A stretch of 64,000 bases of DNA from Gimesia maris (lineage in GTDB: Bacteria > Planctomycetota > Planctomycetia > Planctomycetales > Planctomycetaceae). Positions 16,769 to 28,300 of this stretch are shown piece by piece. The DNA lies in NCBI RefSeq assembly GCF_008298035.1, contig NZ_CP042910.1, positions 2,557,001-2,621,000 on the forward strand, read 5' to 3'. The notes below the pieces were generated by a model. That model did not search any database. It had not been told where the DNA came from and worked only from the letters and a program-made list of their open reading frames with translations. Each line of letters begins with the position of its first letter. Positions within the stretch are counted from its first letter, which is position 1. A program made the translations under genes and the position numbers.

Positions 16769-18916
16769 TTATTTTGACTGCTTTTTCCGGGGTTGAATTT
16801 TCTCTTTATTGGGCAGTGGCTGGATCTCCAGTGTGATGATATTGCTGACCGCCTCGAAGGGGGCGGGTTTTGGCTTTTTCTGTTTTTTGTCGGTCGATTG
16901 TGACGGTGTGACGTTAAGGGTGGCGGATAACCAGAGCGAATATTGGCCTGGCTGCACGTTTTGGGGCAGTTGTGCGGTGAGGATGTTCTCGGATTGTTTC
17001 AAATCGAGTGAGGTCACAGGTTTGATTAATGATGCCTGCTTACCTTTGGCATCGACCAGATCGATGTGCCACTTCAGAACAGGCTTGCCAGAAATCTCAG
17101 AACCGGCAGATTCCCACTGAACATCCAGTTCTATTTTCTCACCCAGCGCCCGTTTCGCCTGGTTTGGCTTGATCGTCATATTGAAAGGGGCAGCCTTTGC
17201 GGTTCCTGCTGTCAGGGTGGCGACCTGCTGGAACGAACCGCTGCGAGAGACTGTCTGGGGGTGAACCTGTTTGACGACTTGCTGATCCTGCACTGTGGCG
17301 ATTGCTTTAAGCGAAAGAGGAACGATTGTCTGCGGCGCGTTTTTCGATGTGAAAATCGAGAAGCGGGCCTCGCTTTGATGAGCGGGAATAATGGCCTCGT
17401 CAGCAGAGAGCCCTTCGGGAAGATCAACGGCCTGGATGCGGACCGGTTCGGAAAAACCGTGCTGGCGGTCGACGTAAATCGTTACGTGTGTGTGTCCGCC
17501 CTGGTGGAGTGAAACCCCGGAATAGCGATCGCTGGCAGCGGGGTAGGCATAGACCTGAAAATCCGGTTGTTTGTTTTCGATGCGTACCCGGTACTGTCGA
17601 TCAAAGTCACCCAGGCTACTGCCATAGAGGTCGCGAACCAGGAGAGCGTAAGTGCCGGACTTCGGTGCTTTCCAGGTCCCCTCCGGATCGAGAGACGTGG
17701 CAGAGACGGGCGTTGCGTTCCCTTTCACTTCTGCTTTGTTCGTCAGACTCTTCAATACCTTGCCACTACTGTCGAGCAGAGCGAGTTCGAGATCCATCTG
17801 CTGGTCCAGCTGCTCGCCGAAAGCACGAATGCTGAGCTCCTGTCCTTTTTCCGCGGTGAACTGGTACCAGTCCAGGTCGCGGGGTTTCAGGAACTGACCG
17901 GCAATGTCGCAGGGGACTTTGATTTTCTGTGCGGTTTTCTGTGACTGGTTTCCCGGCTCCTGATCAACAACGACGGGCAGGTCGGTTATTATCAGGGGGA
18001 CGGTGCCTTCAAGTTCCGGCACGTTCAGATGAAAGCGGTTTGTCAGTGGACTGTCGGTCTGGTGTGGTGCTGCCCATTTTTCAGGATCGACGGTGATTTC
18101 TGTTTGTTGCAGAATTTGCGTAGCGTTCTGTGAAACGCCGGGCAGACTGATTCCCTGAATGGTGACTGGGTTGGGTTGACCGGAATTGATCAGAGCAGGA
18201 AACGCCGCCAGCAGACGCGGCTCTGAATTTACAGAGAGATGATACAGGGCCGAGGGATCGCTGCTGTAAGCGCGATTAAACACTTTGACCTGGTACGTGC
18301 CCGAGTTGGGGAGTTTCACATGCAGAACCGGCTCTCGTTGATGGGGAGAGGCAAACGCAATTTCTTCACCATCGGGGGCGATGAGTGTCATCAGAGGCGC
18401 TGCGGAACTACCCAGGGATTTTGAACGACAGCGCAGTGTGATCTGTTGATCCTTTTTTCCGGTGAACGCATACCAGTCGATGTCTCCGGTATGTTCGAAG
18501 CGGGCATCGACGCCCCCGGGGAGGGAGAGTTTCAGAGCGGAGTCGGGCTGATCCGATTTTTCCGTGGCTGTCAACGTGGACCAGGCGGTGATCTGTACGG
18601 GGTACGGCTGGCTCAGTCCGTCGTCGGTCAAGAGGCGCAGATTATAAATGCCTGCGGGGGTCTGATTCTCGACGTTGATCCGGAGGTTCTTGTCGTCGAT
18701 GACTTTGACGGAAACTCCCGGCGCATTGACCTGAGACTGACGTATGTTTTTGAGATTCTTTCCCTTCAGCTTGATCTCGGCGGTGGTGCCTGCCTGAAAG
18801 CTGAACGGAAACAGACTTTCCAGTTCAGGCGGGGCTGCGAAAAGAGGCACGCTGTTACAGAGACTCAGCCCGAGAATCATAAGACAGTCGATGAATCTTC
18901 TGGCTGTCATGGGCAA
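16769..18916 (-). CDS. Secreted protein with TIG/IPT-like and PPC domains (715 aa)
   Basis: First gene of the PPC-DUF1549-DUF1501 operon. It has a signal peptide (LMILGLSLCNSVPLFA) and then an IPT/TIG-like beta domain (LFPFSFQAGTTAEIKLKGKN). Two bacterial pre-peptidase C-terminal (PPC) domains can be recognised from GDIDWYAFTGKKDQQITLRC and RDLDWYQFTAEKGQELSIRA, both with the DxDWYxF signature. The C-terminal 200 residues are further beta domains, ending in a Lys/Pro-rich tail. Non-enzymatic; probably a surface or periplasmic binding partner of the other operon products. Confidence 0.85.
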   Translation of the reverse strand: MPMTARRFIDCLMILGLSLCNSVPLFAAPPELESLFPFSFQAGTTAEIKLKGKNLKNIRQSQVNAPGVSVKVIDDKNLRINVENQTPAGIYNLRLLTDDGLSQPYPVQITAWSTLTATEKSDQPDSALKLSLPGGVDARFEHTGDIDWYAFTGKKDQQITLRCRSKSLGSSAAPLMTLIAPDGEEIAFASPHQREPVLHVKLPNSGTYQVKVFNRAYSSDPSALYHLSVNSEPRLLAAFPALINSGQPNPVTIQGISLPGVSQNATQILQQTEITVDPEKWAAPHQTDSPLTNRFHLNVPELEGTVPLIITDLPVVVDQEPGNQSQKTAQKIKVPCDIAGQFLKPRDLDWYQFTAEKGQELSIRAFGEQLDQQMDLELALLDSSGKVLKSLTNKAEVKGNATPVSATSLDPEGTWKAPKSGTYALLVRDLYGSSLGDFDRQYRVRIENKQPDFQVYAYPAASDRYSGVSLHQGGHTHVTIYVDRQHGFSEPVRIQAVDLPEGLSADEAIIPAHQSEARFSIFTSKNAPQTIVPLSLKAIATVQDQQVVKQVHPQTVSRSGSFQQVATLTAGTAKAAPFNMTIKPNQAKRALGEKIELDVQWESAGSEISGKPVLKWHIDLVDAKGKQASLIKPVTSLDLKQSENILTAQLPQNVQPGQYSLWLSATLNVTPSQSTDKKQKKPKPAPFEAVSNIITLEIQPLPNKEKIQPRKKQSK

Positions 18917-19655
18917 TTTCCAAAGTGGTGGCAGGGGTGGTCATAACCACGTGAGGGATGGTGCTAAATCTTAATAAACTTAATATATCAGAAAATGTGT
19001 GTTGATTCAACATATTCATCTCTGTGGATGCAATTCGAGTTGGTGAGGTCCTGCCATGCCAGAGCACTTCACATTTAATAAAGCGTCTCACCATCTAATA
19101 TAATCGGTCCCAATGAAACTGGAGACGCTACTGTAAATCGGGACACGGTCTAAATCGCAGGAACAGAGTCGTTATTAGAATCGTGTTGCGGATTGCTTTA
19201 CCAGCAAGGATACCCGGGCGCATTTGCCTGCTTGAGGGTGAATTGTTCCTGCCGGAAAGCTGGAGCGAGGCTTGGCCCCGGAGCCGGGAAGCAGGTATTC
19301 CCGATGAGCTGCTTGACTGTCAGCTCCCAAGGTCATTTCCCGACGCAGCCAGCGCAGAGACCGACCAGCGCGCGTCCCACAATTAACTAGGGACAGCCCA
19401 CGACCCCAGTGAATCGACGCGTTTTTGATTCAACATCCCCGGCTTCGTAACCAGGCATGGAACAAATCGTTAAGTCATTCAGGTACAGGTGATTACAAAT
19501 CGATGGGAGCGAAGTGAGAAGTAGTGAGTTTCAGATCATTTCAGATAAAATGAAATTTCTCTGACCGAACTGACAGTCTTATTACATCACTCTGATGAAA
19601 CGTGAACTTGATCCACTTTGGGGTCCATGCAGAATACTTTAATCAGGGAGCGCTC
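18917..19655. other. Intergenic region between divergent operons, containing a dispersed repeat
   Basis: About 740 bp between the leftward PPC operon and the rightward pspA cluster; it should hold both promoters. It contains the first copy of the 47-bp repeat (19105-19151). The following 250 bp are GC-rich and open in two overlapping plus-strand frames of about 65 codons, but neither has a ribosome-binding site or a recognisable protein. Confidence 0.5.
19105..19151 (+). repeat. 47-bp direct repeat, copy 1
   Basis: Begins CGGTCCCAATG and ends CGGGACACGGTCT. It matches 29364-29410 at 43 of 47 positions in the same orientation. GTCCC near its start and GGGAC near its end form a short inverted pair, reminiscent of an insertion-sequence terminus, but no transposase is present. 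The two copies bracket the PspA-sigma-kinase-WD40 cluster. Confidence 0.85.
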
Positions 19656-20357
19656 ATGCGAATATTTGCACGAATTAATGATATCATCGCAGCCAACATT
19701 CACGACATGATCGATCAGTTCGAAGATCCGGAAGTCATGCTGAAGCAGGCGATCCGGGAGATGGAGCAATCCATAGACACCGTGACCCAGGATACGGCAC
19801 GCGTGATGGCGGGGGAGAAACGACTGATCCGTGAGCTAACTAAAAATGATCTGGAAGCACAAAACTGGCAGCAGCGTGCCTTGCAGGCTGTGCAGAACGG
19901 AGACGATCAGCTGGCCCGAAAAGCGCTCGCTCGGAAAAAAGAGCATGAAAACCTCAGTCAGGCGCTGAAAGAACAACTCGAACCGGTCAAGAAAGCAGGT
20001 GATACATTAAAAGTTCAGTTGTCGGCCATGAAAGCCAAAATGGCGGAAGCCAAGCGACAACTTTCTGCCTTACTGCTGCGAAAGCGATCTGCTGAGATCC
20101 GTAAACAATCACATTCCTCACTGAATTGCCAGCAGACTAAAGCATTCAACACAAATTCCTTTCGTAAATTTGATCGTCTCCGCGAAAAAGTGGAAGAGGC
20201 AGAAGCGGAAGCCGATGCGCTTGATGAATTGAACGCCATGGTTGATGTTACATCGTTGGAACTGGGAGGACAGATTGAAAAGGACTCACTCGCAGATGGG
20301 GTTCAATCGATGGAAATCGAAGAGGAACTGAATGCTTTGAAACAGAAGAAAGACTGA
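19656..20357 (+). CDS. pspA: PspA/IM30 family membrane-stress protein (233 aa)
   Basis: A PspA/IM30-like protein of the ESCRT-III superfamily that binds and protects the inner membrane. It opens with MRIFARINDIIAANIHDMID, then FEDPEVMLKQAIREMEQ, the hallmark of the family's N-terminal helix. A long coiled coil (residues 30-190) rich in Glu, Lys, Ala and Gln follows. The ATG at 19656 has AGGGAG at good spacing. It is the first gene of a cluster with a sigma factor (39 bp downstream) and a WD40 kinase, which suggests an envelope-stress response. There is no pspF, pspB or pspC nearby. Confidence 0.88.
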   Translation: MRIFARINDIIAANIHDMIDQFEDPEVMLKQAIREMEQSIDTVTQDTARVMAGEKRLIRELTKNDLEAQNWQQRALQAVQNGDDQLARKALARKKEHENLSQALKEQLEPVKKAGDTLKVQLSAMKAKMAEAKRQLSALLLRKRSAEIRKQSHSSLNCQQTKAFNTNSFRKFDRLREKVEEAEAEADALDELNAMVDVTSLELGGQIEKDSLADGVQSMEIEEELNALKQKKD

Positions 20358-20396
20358 GCCTTCCGGTAGTGAACAGCTTGACAACTGAAGTTGACA

Positions 20397-21284
20397 ATGA
20401 AGAGAATAGAGAGTTCTTCACTCATACTGGAAGCAAGAGGTCCCGCGACTGTGAATCGTTTCCCTCAAACCCGGCAGACGTTGATTCAACAAATCGTAGC
20501 CAGTCGTGAAGCTCCAGGGTGGAAAACGTTTCTGGATGATTACTGGGGACCTGTCGTCCGGTTTGCGATTCGCACAGGTAACCTGAAAACACAGGATGCC
20601 GAAGACATTACAGCTGAGGCTTTCAAAATTCTGGTCTCTGCTGATTTGCTCTCTCGCTGGCTGAAAGATCGACGTTCCAGGCTGAGTACGATGTTGTGCG
20701 TCGTGGTCAGAAATCTGATCTCAAACCGTGCCCGGGTTCAGTCAGGGCGGGAAAAAATCATGGAGGAGATCATACCGGTACTGGCAGCTGAGAACGAAGA
20801 GCGACAGACTGATTCAACAGAAGATAGTTTTTACGAAGCCTGGGTAGAAGAATTATTACAGACAACTTTAAAGCAGTTGCAGCAGGACAGTCTCAGTCAG
20901 GGACGTGTGAATGCGTTTCGCGTATTTTACGGTAAATCTCTGGAAGGCTTGTCTAATCCGGAAATGGCGCAGTACCTGAATCTGAAAGTGACGGATGTCG
21001 AAAATTATTACAAGCGGACCCGGGGCCAGTTCACAGACCGGTTGCGGGCTACTGTTGAAGAGCATGTCAGAAGATACGGTTACCGGGATAATTTTGCTGA
21101 AGAAGTCGAACTGGAATGGCAGACTCTGGGGGAGTATCTGAAATCGCAGGGCGATCTGGAATCTGTGTTCCGACAGTTTTCCACAGAAACGGATGAGATT
21201 CGTTTCCAGGAACGGAAGTCGAAAGCAGATCTTCTACAGCAGTTGACATCAGTTGATGATCGAAAGACACCACAGCATGACTGA
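20397..21284 (+). CDS. ECF-like RNA polymerase sigma factor with C-terminal extension (295 aa)
   Basis: A sigma-70-like region 2 is visible (about residues 40-110: WKTFLDDYWGPVVRFAIRTG, then DAEDITAEAFKILV), followed by RLSTMLCVVVRNLISNRAR. Region 4 is near 165-220 (NPEMAQYLNLKVTDVENYYK as the HTH). About 75 extra residues follow region 4, longer than classical ECF factors, as in planctomycete sigma factors linked to kinases. The ATG at 20397 is used; a TTG six bases earlier is possible. It overlaps the kinase gene by 8 bp, so the two products are probably made together, and the kinase may control the sigma factor (inference). Confidence 0.8.
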   Translation: MKRIESSSLILEARGPATVNRFPQTRQTLIQQIVASREAPGWKTFLDDYWGPVVRFAIRTGNLKTQDAEDITAEAFKILVSADLLSRWLKDRRSRLSTMLCVVVRNLISNRARVQSGREKIMEEIIPVLAAENEERQTDSTEDSFYEAWVEELLQTTLKQLQQDSLSQGRVNAFRVFYGKSLEGLSNPEMAQYLNLKVTDVENYYKRTRGQFTDRLRATVEEHVRRYGYRDNFAEEVELEWQTLGEYLKSQGDLESVFRQFSTETDEIRFQERKSKADLLQQLTSVDDRKTPQHD

Positions 21285-24200
21285 ACGCCGAAAACTGGAA
21301 GAGAAACAGCTGCGAGCCGGACCGATGCGTTCCGATTCCAGTCAATCGGCTTTGGATGAAATTGTAGAAGTATTGCTAGCAGTGGCTGAGTCTATTCGCG
21401 ACCGACAGCGGGCGGGGATGCTCAGTGGCTTGATTGATCCTTCCCAGATCTGGTGCGATGAATCAAAGAGGACGTGGCAGATCGTCTTTAATGCATCGGG
21501 TGAGTCAGAGCCGATTTCGTTTCCCGCCGAGGCTACCTGGTACGAAGCGTCTACCCGTGAGGAATTACAGACGTTGCCGCTGAAGATTACAGAAGCGCAA
21601 CAGCAAGTCGATCAGATCGGTCTGGTGTTCTCTGTTCGACTGATTGACAGTTATGCATTGGGAGAATTTGCCTGTCGGATCACGGCGGACTGCAGTGTTT
21701 CGGAATATCTGCAAAGCCCCCGCGTGTTACAGAGTATTCCTGTAGAGCTTCGACCACTGATTGACCGAGCACTGGGATTTGACCCCAGTCAACGTTGTGA
21801 AGACATCGAAGATCTGATGACTCAGCTCAGAACCATTCAGAGCCTGCTTAGACAGGAAGCATTGACGGAAGACCTTTCTGAGTCTCTTCACCTGCATCGG
21901 CAATTGACTAAGACGGACGTGGATTCAGGCGATGAGCAGGCAGGGCTTCCCTTTGAACGCATTGGTCACTTTCAGATCCTTCGACGCATTGGCAGCGGCG
22001 GGATGGGAGACGTTTATGAAGGATATGATGAATCGCTGAAACGCAAAGTGGCAATCAAGGTTCTGCCACCGGAACTGGGGCGGCATGATTCATTCGTGAA
22101 GCGGTTTTATTCAGAAGCGGCCAGCGTCGCGAAGATCGTACATCCTCATATTGTTCAGATCTTTTTCATAGGGGAAGATCACGGTCATCATTTCTTTGCG
22201 ATGGAATTTGTCGATGGAGAGTCTCTCGCAGAACAATTGGGACGTGCACCGCTTTCCGTTGCAGATGCCTTGAACGTGATCGTGCAGATTCTCGAAGGGC
22301 TGCAGGCGGCGCATCGGGTGGGGCTCGTGCACCGGGATGTCAAGCCGGGTAACATTCTCAGAGAGCAGAAAACCAACCGTTATCTGCTGGTCGACTTCGG
22401 GCTGGTCAAATCCCTGCAGGACGACGACGGACCGACGCACTCCGGAACTGTACTGGGCACAATGGATTATATCTCCCCCGAACAGGGCAGCAGCAGAGCC
22501 GTGGATGCGCGCAGTGACCTGTATTCCCTGGGCGTTGTACTCTATGAAATTATCAGCGGGAAGTTGCCGTTCTACGCGGACAGCCCCACCGGAATGATCT
22601 TTCAACATGTCTATGAGCGTCCTGTGCCTCTGTCCGAGGTCGCTGGTCTGGTTCCTGTTGAGGTTTCGGCTATCGTTTCAAAGATGATGGCCAAGAACCC
22701 CGCGCACCGCTATGCAGACGCCCAGGCGGCTCTGGATGATGTCAGGGCGTTTCAGAATGGTGAACAACTTCCTTCGCATGCAGAGCAGATTCTTCAGAAC
22801 GATGCTGACTATTTTTTCAACCCGATTGCAAAGGCGGGGACTACCAGGTCTGCCACCGCCATTATCTCTGCGCCAGGCGTCAATGATTTCGAAGAAGAAC
22901 TGGAGATTCTCAGTAGCGGTCCTTCCAGTCTCTGGGGCCGGATTGTAGAGCGTCTTTACGACTGGTTTGAAACGAAGTCCCCGCACTGGGCAGAACGCCT
23001 GCAGAATACTCAGTTGCAGGTCGATCGAGCCGTTTTAAAGCTGGAACGGCATCGCGATCTGCTGGCATCTCTGAACCGGGATGCGCAACTGCTGCTCAAA
23101 CAACTGCAGCAGGATATCAAAACAAAAGAAAAGCTACAGGATGACAGCGAGGCAGAAGATGATTTCCTGCTGCAGGAACTTCGGGCTGCCTGTACCGAGC
23201 AGGTGCAGCAGGCCGATACCATCCAGAGACAACTTCATCAGGTGAATGCACGACTGGCTCAGGTGCGGACTGAACGCGATGTTCTGTTGGCCCGTTTACG
23301 CAGTGCGGAAACTCGCAAGCGAGGGGGTAATGCATCTCGCAGTCGAACAGTGGTGACCATCCTGATTCTGGTTGTGAGCTGCATGATACTCTTGTTTGTG
23401 CTGAAGAGCACTCAATTCAGGACGGTGCAATCAGGGCAAGGTCAGCCAGCGCTGAAAACAATAGCCGCAACCAAGGCGGGAGCACAGTCACACCACTGGC
23501 CCATTGAATCTCCCCGGGAGGTTATCATCCCGCTCCAGGCCAAAGTCCGTGCAATGGACATTGCTGTTACGCGGTACATCGACAAGCCTGCTTACACGGT
23601 CATCGCTGCACTCGATAATAATACATTGATAAAATATTACTTTCGAAGTGGGTTGAACTATGTTGTTCAAACGGGATTTCTGGGGGGCCCTGCCGGTGTG
23701 AAAGCGATTGCTCTTTCTCCCCAGGCAACGTTGACTGCGGTTGCAGCCGGAGACAATTCAATTCGTCTCTTTGAAACGAACAAAAGGGGAATGGAAGAAT
23801 ACCGCCGACTGGAGGGACATGTTCAGCCTGTGGTCAGCATGACATTTTCCGGAGACGAATCGACCCTGGTTTCCCTGAGTGAAGACCGTACGGTACGCTA
23901 TTGGGATATCAGATCCGGTACGGAAATCCGCCGTTTCGAAGTCGGCCGCAACGATGCAGAGTTGATGGCAGCAAATAGTAAACTGAGTCGCCTGCTGATC
24001 GGAAAGAGGTTTCGTATTGACGACTCCCTGGTTTTGTGGAACTCGCTGGAATCGAGGCCGGAAAAGGTCTTTCCGACCGATGCTGCTCCAGCAACGCTCG
24101 CCCTGTCAGCAGATGCGCGGCTGGCTATGGCTTTCGCGGCAGGACGCATCGATGTGTGGAATGCGTTGACTGCAGAAAAAATTCGCTCTTTTGCGGGAGT

Positions 24201-25344
24201 CAGCCAGGCTGCTGCCTTTGCACCTGATGTCAATCGGGCGTTAACGCTGCAAAACCGCAGTCTGAAACTCTGGCAAACCGATACAGGGGAACTGATCGAG
24301 ACTCGTGAGCTGCAAATCAAGTCCAGCCAGCGGGCCAGAATACTGCTGGCACAAAACGGGGCCATGGGGGTCGTGGCGACTTCTGATAAGACGCTGCATC
24401 TATGTTTTCTGCCTGAGGTCCCTCCGCCAAAAGATCTCGTGTATCAGTTTCACGCGGAGACCCCGATTCACGCCCTGGACATTGCCTCCGATGGGGTCTG
24501 GATTGCCGGGGGAGGAGCAGGGATGATTTACCTGTGGAACATGGATCATCCTCCAGCGAGTTTCGTGCTGGAGTCTCCCAATCAGATTTCGAGTCTGGCA
24601 TTCTCTCCGAACGGGGGATATCTCGCTTACGGAACGGGTCAGCAAGGTTCCACCACCAATTATGTTGGCGTGCGGAAAATGGAATACACCGATCATGTGC
24701 AGCGATTTCTCAAAAAAACAACGGACTGGCAAAAGCTGGAAGGATTTGAGGATCGGATTTCATCAGTGGCGTGGGATCAGAGCGGCAAACTGATCCTGGC
24801 TGCCAGTCAGGGCGGTCAGCTCAAAAGCTGGGATCCGGGAAAGAACAAGGTGGAGTCTGCGCTTCAGCTGAATGTACCCATCCTGCATTTATCACAACTA
24901 AAGGAGGGAGCCCGCTGCCTGCTGGTTACAGGGGCGCATGCGCTGGAACTCTGGGATTATGCGCAAAGTACATCGCCGGAAGAATTTCTGCAGACTGCTT
25001 ATGAAGGGATCGACTGCGCGGTCAGTGATGAACATCAGCTGATTGCGATAGCCGATCGCCGGGGGCTGATTCATCTACTCTCACAAAGCGATCACTCTCA
25101 AGTGAGTGTGCTGGAGAGCCATTCCGATCTGGTAACGGATCTGTGCTTTGTACCCTCTTCCCGGTTACTGGCCGCAGCGTATCGGAGTGGCGTCGTCCGG
25201 TTGTGGGACACTCGACAGTTTAAAATGATCAAAGAATATCGCAACGACCCTTCACCTGTGACAGCAATACAGGCGAGTGCTGATGCCCGGCATGTCATTG
25301 CTGCTTCCCTGAATGGAAACGTCAGTATCTGGAAACTGCCCTGA
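21277..25344 (+). CDS. Membrane Ser/Thr protein kinase with coiled coil and WD40 propeller (1355 aa)
   Basis: Residues 1-220 resemble no family I know. A Hanks-type kinase domain spans about 230-500: glycine loop IGSGGMGDVYEG (near 237), catalytic Lys in VAIKVL, VHRDVKPGN (His near 352), DFG near 373 and DYISPEQG. A coiled coil (about 575-685, Gln/Leu/Glu rich) precedes one membrane helix near 690-710 (VVTILILVVSCMILLFVL). WD40 repeats fill 800-1355 (for example TVRYWDIRSGTEIRRF and VVRLWDTRQF), predicted outside the inner membrane. Domain order implies an external propeller sensing a ligand and an internal kinase signalling, possibly to the sigma factor whose gene it overlaps. Confidence 0.92.
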   Translation: MTERRKLEEKQLRAGPMRSDSSQSALDEIVEVLLAVAESIRDRQRAGMLSGLIDPSQIWCDESKRTWQIVFNASGESEPISFPAEATWYEASTREELQTLPLKITEAQQQVDQIGLVFSVRLIDSYALGEFACRITADCSVSEYLQSPRVLQSIPVELRPLIDRALGFDPSQRCEDIEDLMTQLRTIQSLLRQEALTEDLSESLHLHRQLTKTDVDSGDEQAGLPFERIGHFQILRRIGSGGMGDVYEGYDESLKRKVAIKVLPPELGRHDSFVKRFYSEAASVAKIVHPHIVQIFFIGEDHGHHFFAMEFVDGESLAEQLGRAPLSVADALNVIVQILEGLQAAHRVGLVHRDVKPGNILREQKTNRYLLVDFGLVKSLQDDDGPTHSGTVLGTMDYISPEQGSSRAVDARSDLYSLGVVLYEIISGKLPFYADSPTGMIFQHVYERPVPLSEVAGLVPVEVSAIVSKMMAKNPAHRYADAQAALDDVRAFQNGEQLPSHAEQILQNDADYFFNPIAKAGTTRSATAIISAPGVNDFEEELEILSSGPSSLWGRIVERLYDWFETKSPHWAERLQNTQLQVDRAVLKLERHRDLLASLNRDAQLLLKQLQQDIKTKEKLQDDSEAEDDFLLQELRAACTEQVQQADTIQRQLHQVNARLAQVRTERDVLLARLRSAETRKRGGNASRSRTVVTILILVVSCMILLFVLKSTQFRTVQSGQGQPALKTIAATKAGAQSHHWPIESPREVIIPLQAKVRAMDIAVTRYIDKPAYTVIAALDNNTLIKYYFRSGLNYVVQTGFLGGPAGVKAIALSPQATLTAVAAGDNSIRLFETNKRGMEEYRRLEGHVQPVVSMTFSGDESTLVSLSEDRTVRYWDIRSGTEIRRFEVGRNDAELMAANSKLSRLLIGKRFRIDDSLVLWNSLESRPEKVFPTDAAPATLALSADARLAMAFAAGRIDVWNALTAEKIRSFAGVSQAAAFAPDVNRALTLQNRSLKLWQTDTGELIETRELQIKSSQRARILLAQNGAMGVVATSDKTLHLCFLPEVPPPKDLVYQFHAETPIHALDIASDGVWIAGGGAGMIYLWNMDHPPASFVLESPNQISSLAFSPNGGYLAYGTGQQGSTTNYVGVRKMEYTDHVQRFLKKTTDWQKLEGFEDRISSVAWDQSGKLILAASQGGQLKSWDPGKNKVESALQLNVPILHLSQLKEGARCLLVTGAHALELWDYAQSTSPEEFLQTAYEGIDCAVSDEHQLIAIADRRGLIHLLSQSDHSQVSVLESHSDLVTDLCFVPSSRLLAAAYRSGVVRLWDTRQFKMIKEYRNDPSPVTAIQASADARHVIAASLNGNVSIWKLP

Positions 25345-25355
25345 ACCTGGGAGTC

Positions 25356-28300
25356 ATGATGATGAAACGTAAATGGTGGATTATCAGTGCCGGACTTCTC
25401 GTAATACTGGCTGTGGGGATTGCTAAGAAGTTCGACCTGTTCACACGGGCGGCCGAGTCTATTGCTGACGCCGCACATCAAAAGCAGCAGGCCAGGCAGA
25501 CGTTTACTCCACCGACACCCCCGCCACGACTCAGCGAGGCAGAAGAGCAACGACGTGAACTGCTGCAGGAAAGAACCGACAATCGGGGACGGATTCTCTT
25601 TCCTCCGACTGCTGTTGCCGAGATGAAAATCGATCCCGAACTGGTGAAAGGCATTCCCTGGGAGAAGCAGTACCAGCCCGTTCCGCTGAATGAAGTGAAG
25701 GTCACCTATACCGAAAATCAGTTTCAACAGGATCGTGCGGAATGGTACCAGAATCTGTTTTTAACAGAGTATGAACAGCACGACGACCGCGATCCCCGTT
25801 GGGATGAAGCGGCGCGTGCCTTTCTGAAAGAAGCAGGTCGACGGGCATCAATAGCCCGTTATCGAGAGTTCCGCTCACCGAAGTTTTATCCCGACCAGCT
25901 GGACGACCAGCTCGTGAAACAGGGGCTGCAGGTACTTGACCTGGGCTGCAACGATCCGCTGGTGATCAGCCTGTTGATCGAAGCGTTGGGCAGGCAGAAA
26001 ATGTTTACGGAGCTGACTGCCTCTACCCAAAAACTGCAGGAACTCTACACTCCCGATCACTACTCGGAGATCGCCCGTTTTCAGATTCTGAAAATACTGG
26101 TGCGCTACGGAAAGGGAACCGATTTGAGGGAGGAAATGTCACACAGTTTCCGCAAAGCCATCCAGGACAAGCAGCTGACGTCACTGGAAAGACGGATTTA
26201 TCTGCACGAAGGGCAAATCATGCTGGCTCCGGTACATCAATCGAAGCTGGGGCAATTCATTATTTCGCTGGAACAACAGGCTGACGCCGACCCGTGGCTC
26301 AAAAACATGATTCTGGGAACGTTTTATTATGAACTGGGGTTGGACGAAGGTATGCTCAGATACTTTTGGCCCGCTTATACCAAAGTGAATCAGTCCAACC
26401 CGTTAAACGTGAACTCGGTAATTATGGGACACCTGCGCAAATCGTATCGGCTGTATCTCCAGGCTTACCAGATCGCCCCTGAACTCCCGGAAACCCCGCT
26501 GAAGCTGTTTCGCATGTCGTTCCGACAGAATCTCCAACTGAAGATTTCGGAGGATCTTCCCGATGGGAAAGGGGAGCCCGATCGGCTTTCACCGGCGAGC
26601 CCGCGGTACTGGTTTGACCGGGCGATCGCTGCCCAGTTTGATTTCAGGCCCATGTATCGCCAGTATCGCGTCGCCCTGATTCCTCCACCGATCATCTACG
26701 AGAACTGGGAGCGTTTTCAGCCGGCGCTCCAGTTCGGAGTGGAATGCCTGAATACCGAGCGGTTTGATACACAGGTTCCTTTCGGCTTTCAGGATGCCGT
26801 GCAGGCGATCATTGCCCACAGTGAATATTCGCGAGGGCCCGCCGGACCCCGCAGTCGTGAGGTCTATGGGTTTAAAGACATCTTGCCGCAGATGAAGCGG
26901 ATGGTGGAGGGGTATGCATCCCATTTCAATGCCGAACAGAAAGATTATTACGCTTCACTCCTGGCCGGTATAAACTGGATTCAGGGGAATCAGAAGATTG
27001 CGAAAACGCAATTTGCCGCGCTGGGATCGCGGCTGAAACCGGAGGCACTTGAGGAAGTCTATCTTGATCGAATGGAGGTGAAACGCAGTGAATCCAAACG
27101 GAAAGCCAGAAACCTGCTGACGGTGGACCTGAAAGAACTGCAGGGGACCGGTTTCCTGTCAGATCGTTCCCAGCTGATGCTTTGTCTGCCCGGCGGAAAG
27201 GTTCAGACCTGGGACCTCAAAACCCATGAAATGGTAAAGGAATATTCGCTGCTGCCTGATGTCAAACCGGAGGCATCGATGCAGTACAGTATTTCAGAGG
27301 GCGCGAAATACATCACCTGTTATCAGCATCCCGAAATCAAAGTCTACGAGACAGAATCGTTTTCCGAAGTGGCCAGCCTGAAATTACCAGGAACCGAACC
27401 GGTGAAATCGCATCGGATTTCGAATACGGGAAAGTACCTCGTTGTCGCAGTGGCAGAACAGGTGGAAATCTGGGACGTCGCGACGCAAAGCAAGCTTGCT
27501 GAAATCAACATTCGCGCGGTCCAGACGAAGGTTTATGAATTCGAGTGGAGAGACTTCCTGCAGCACATCAGGGAAATCTGTTTTAACGCCGATGATTCAC
27601 AGCTGGCTTTCGTGCGAGGTGTAGTCATCAAGAAATTCCGTCCAGGTTACTGGGCACCCGGCGCACTTCCCCATGTCGTCAATGTTTTGTACGTCTGGGA
27701 CCTGGAACAGCAGAAACTGGTTTACCAGGGAATTCCTTTTCAACCCAACATCAATGCGATTGAATTTACTGACACTGAAAACGAACTGCTGATCTCAGGT
27801 ACAGAATGGAGCCTGGTGGAATTTGAACCTGGCGCAAGACCTGAAACCAGGGAGACCTGTTCGATCAAGTTGATGAATCTCGAAGAGGGAGAGAAGACCA
27901 TCCAGCAGTATGCCGGCCGTGACAAACCGCTCTGGGTACCGCGTGCCTTCGGGAAAGATCGTTCCCAGCTGATCGCCTTGTCGGAAAATGAGCTGCTGGT
28001 CTGGGACTGGCAGAGTGGCCGGGAGCTGACCAGTCTCCAGCAGCATCCCGACAATGTCCGTTTTCTGCTGACGCCCCCTGAAAGGGACCGGTTGGTGACC
28101 ATTGATGTAAAGGGGAACGTCAAACTCTTTTCTGGTGAACTGATTCCCGATGTGCGTTCCGTATTGACGGAACCCGATCTGTATCCCCATCAGCATCCCC
28201 GCGAAATCAAATTTGATCCGGATTCGCAGCGGGTAGGGGTCTGCAACGAACAGACAGGGGCATTGATCTGGGACTTTTCCGATCCGTCAAAGGTCAAAGG

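Noticed and set aside
19183-19390. Two overlapping plus-strand frames of about 65 codons after the first 47-bp repeat
   Set aside because: No recognisable protein family or start signal; GC-rich sequence opens several frames at once.
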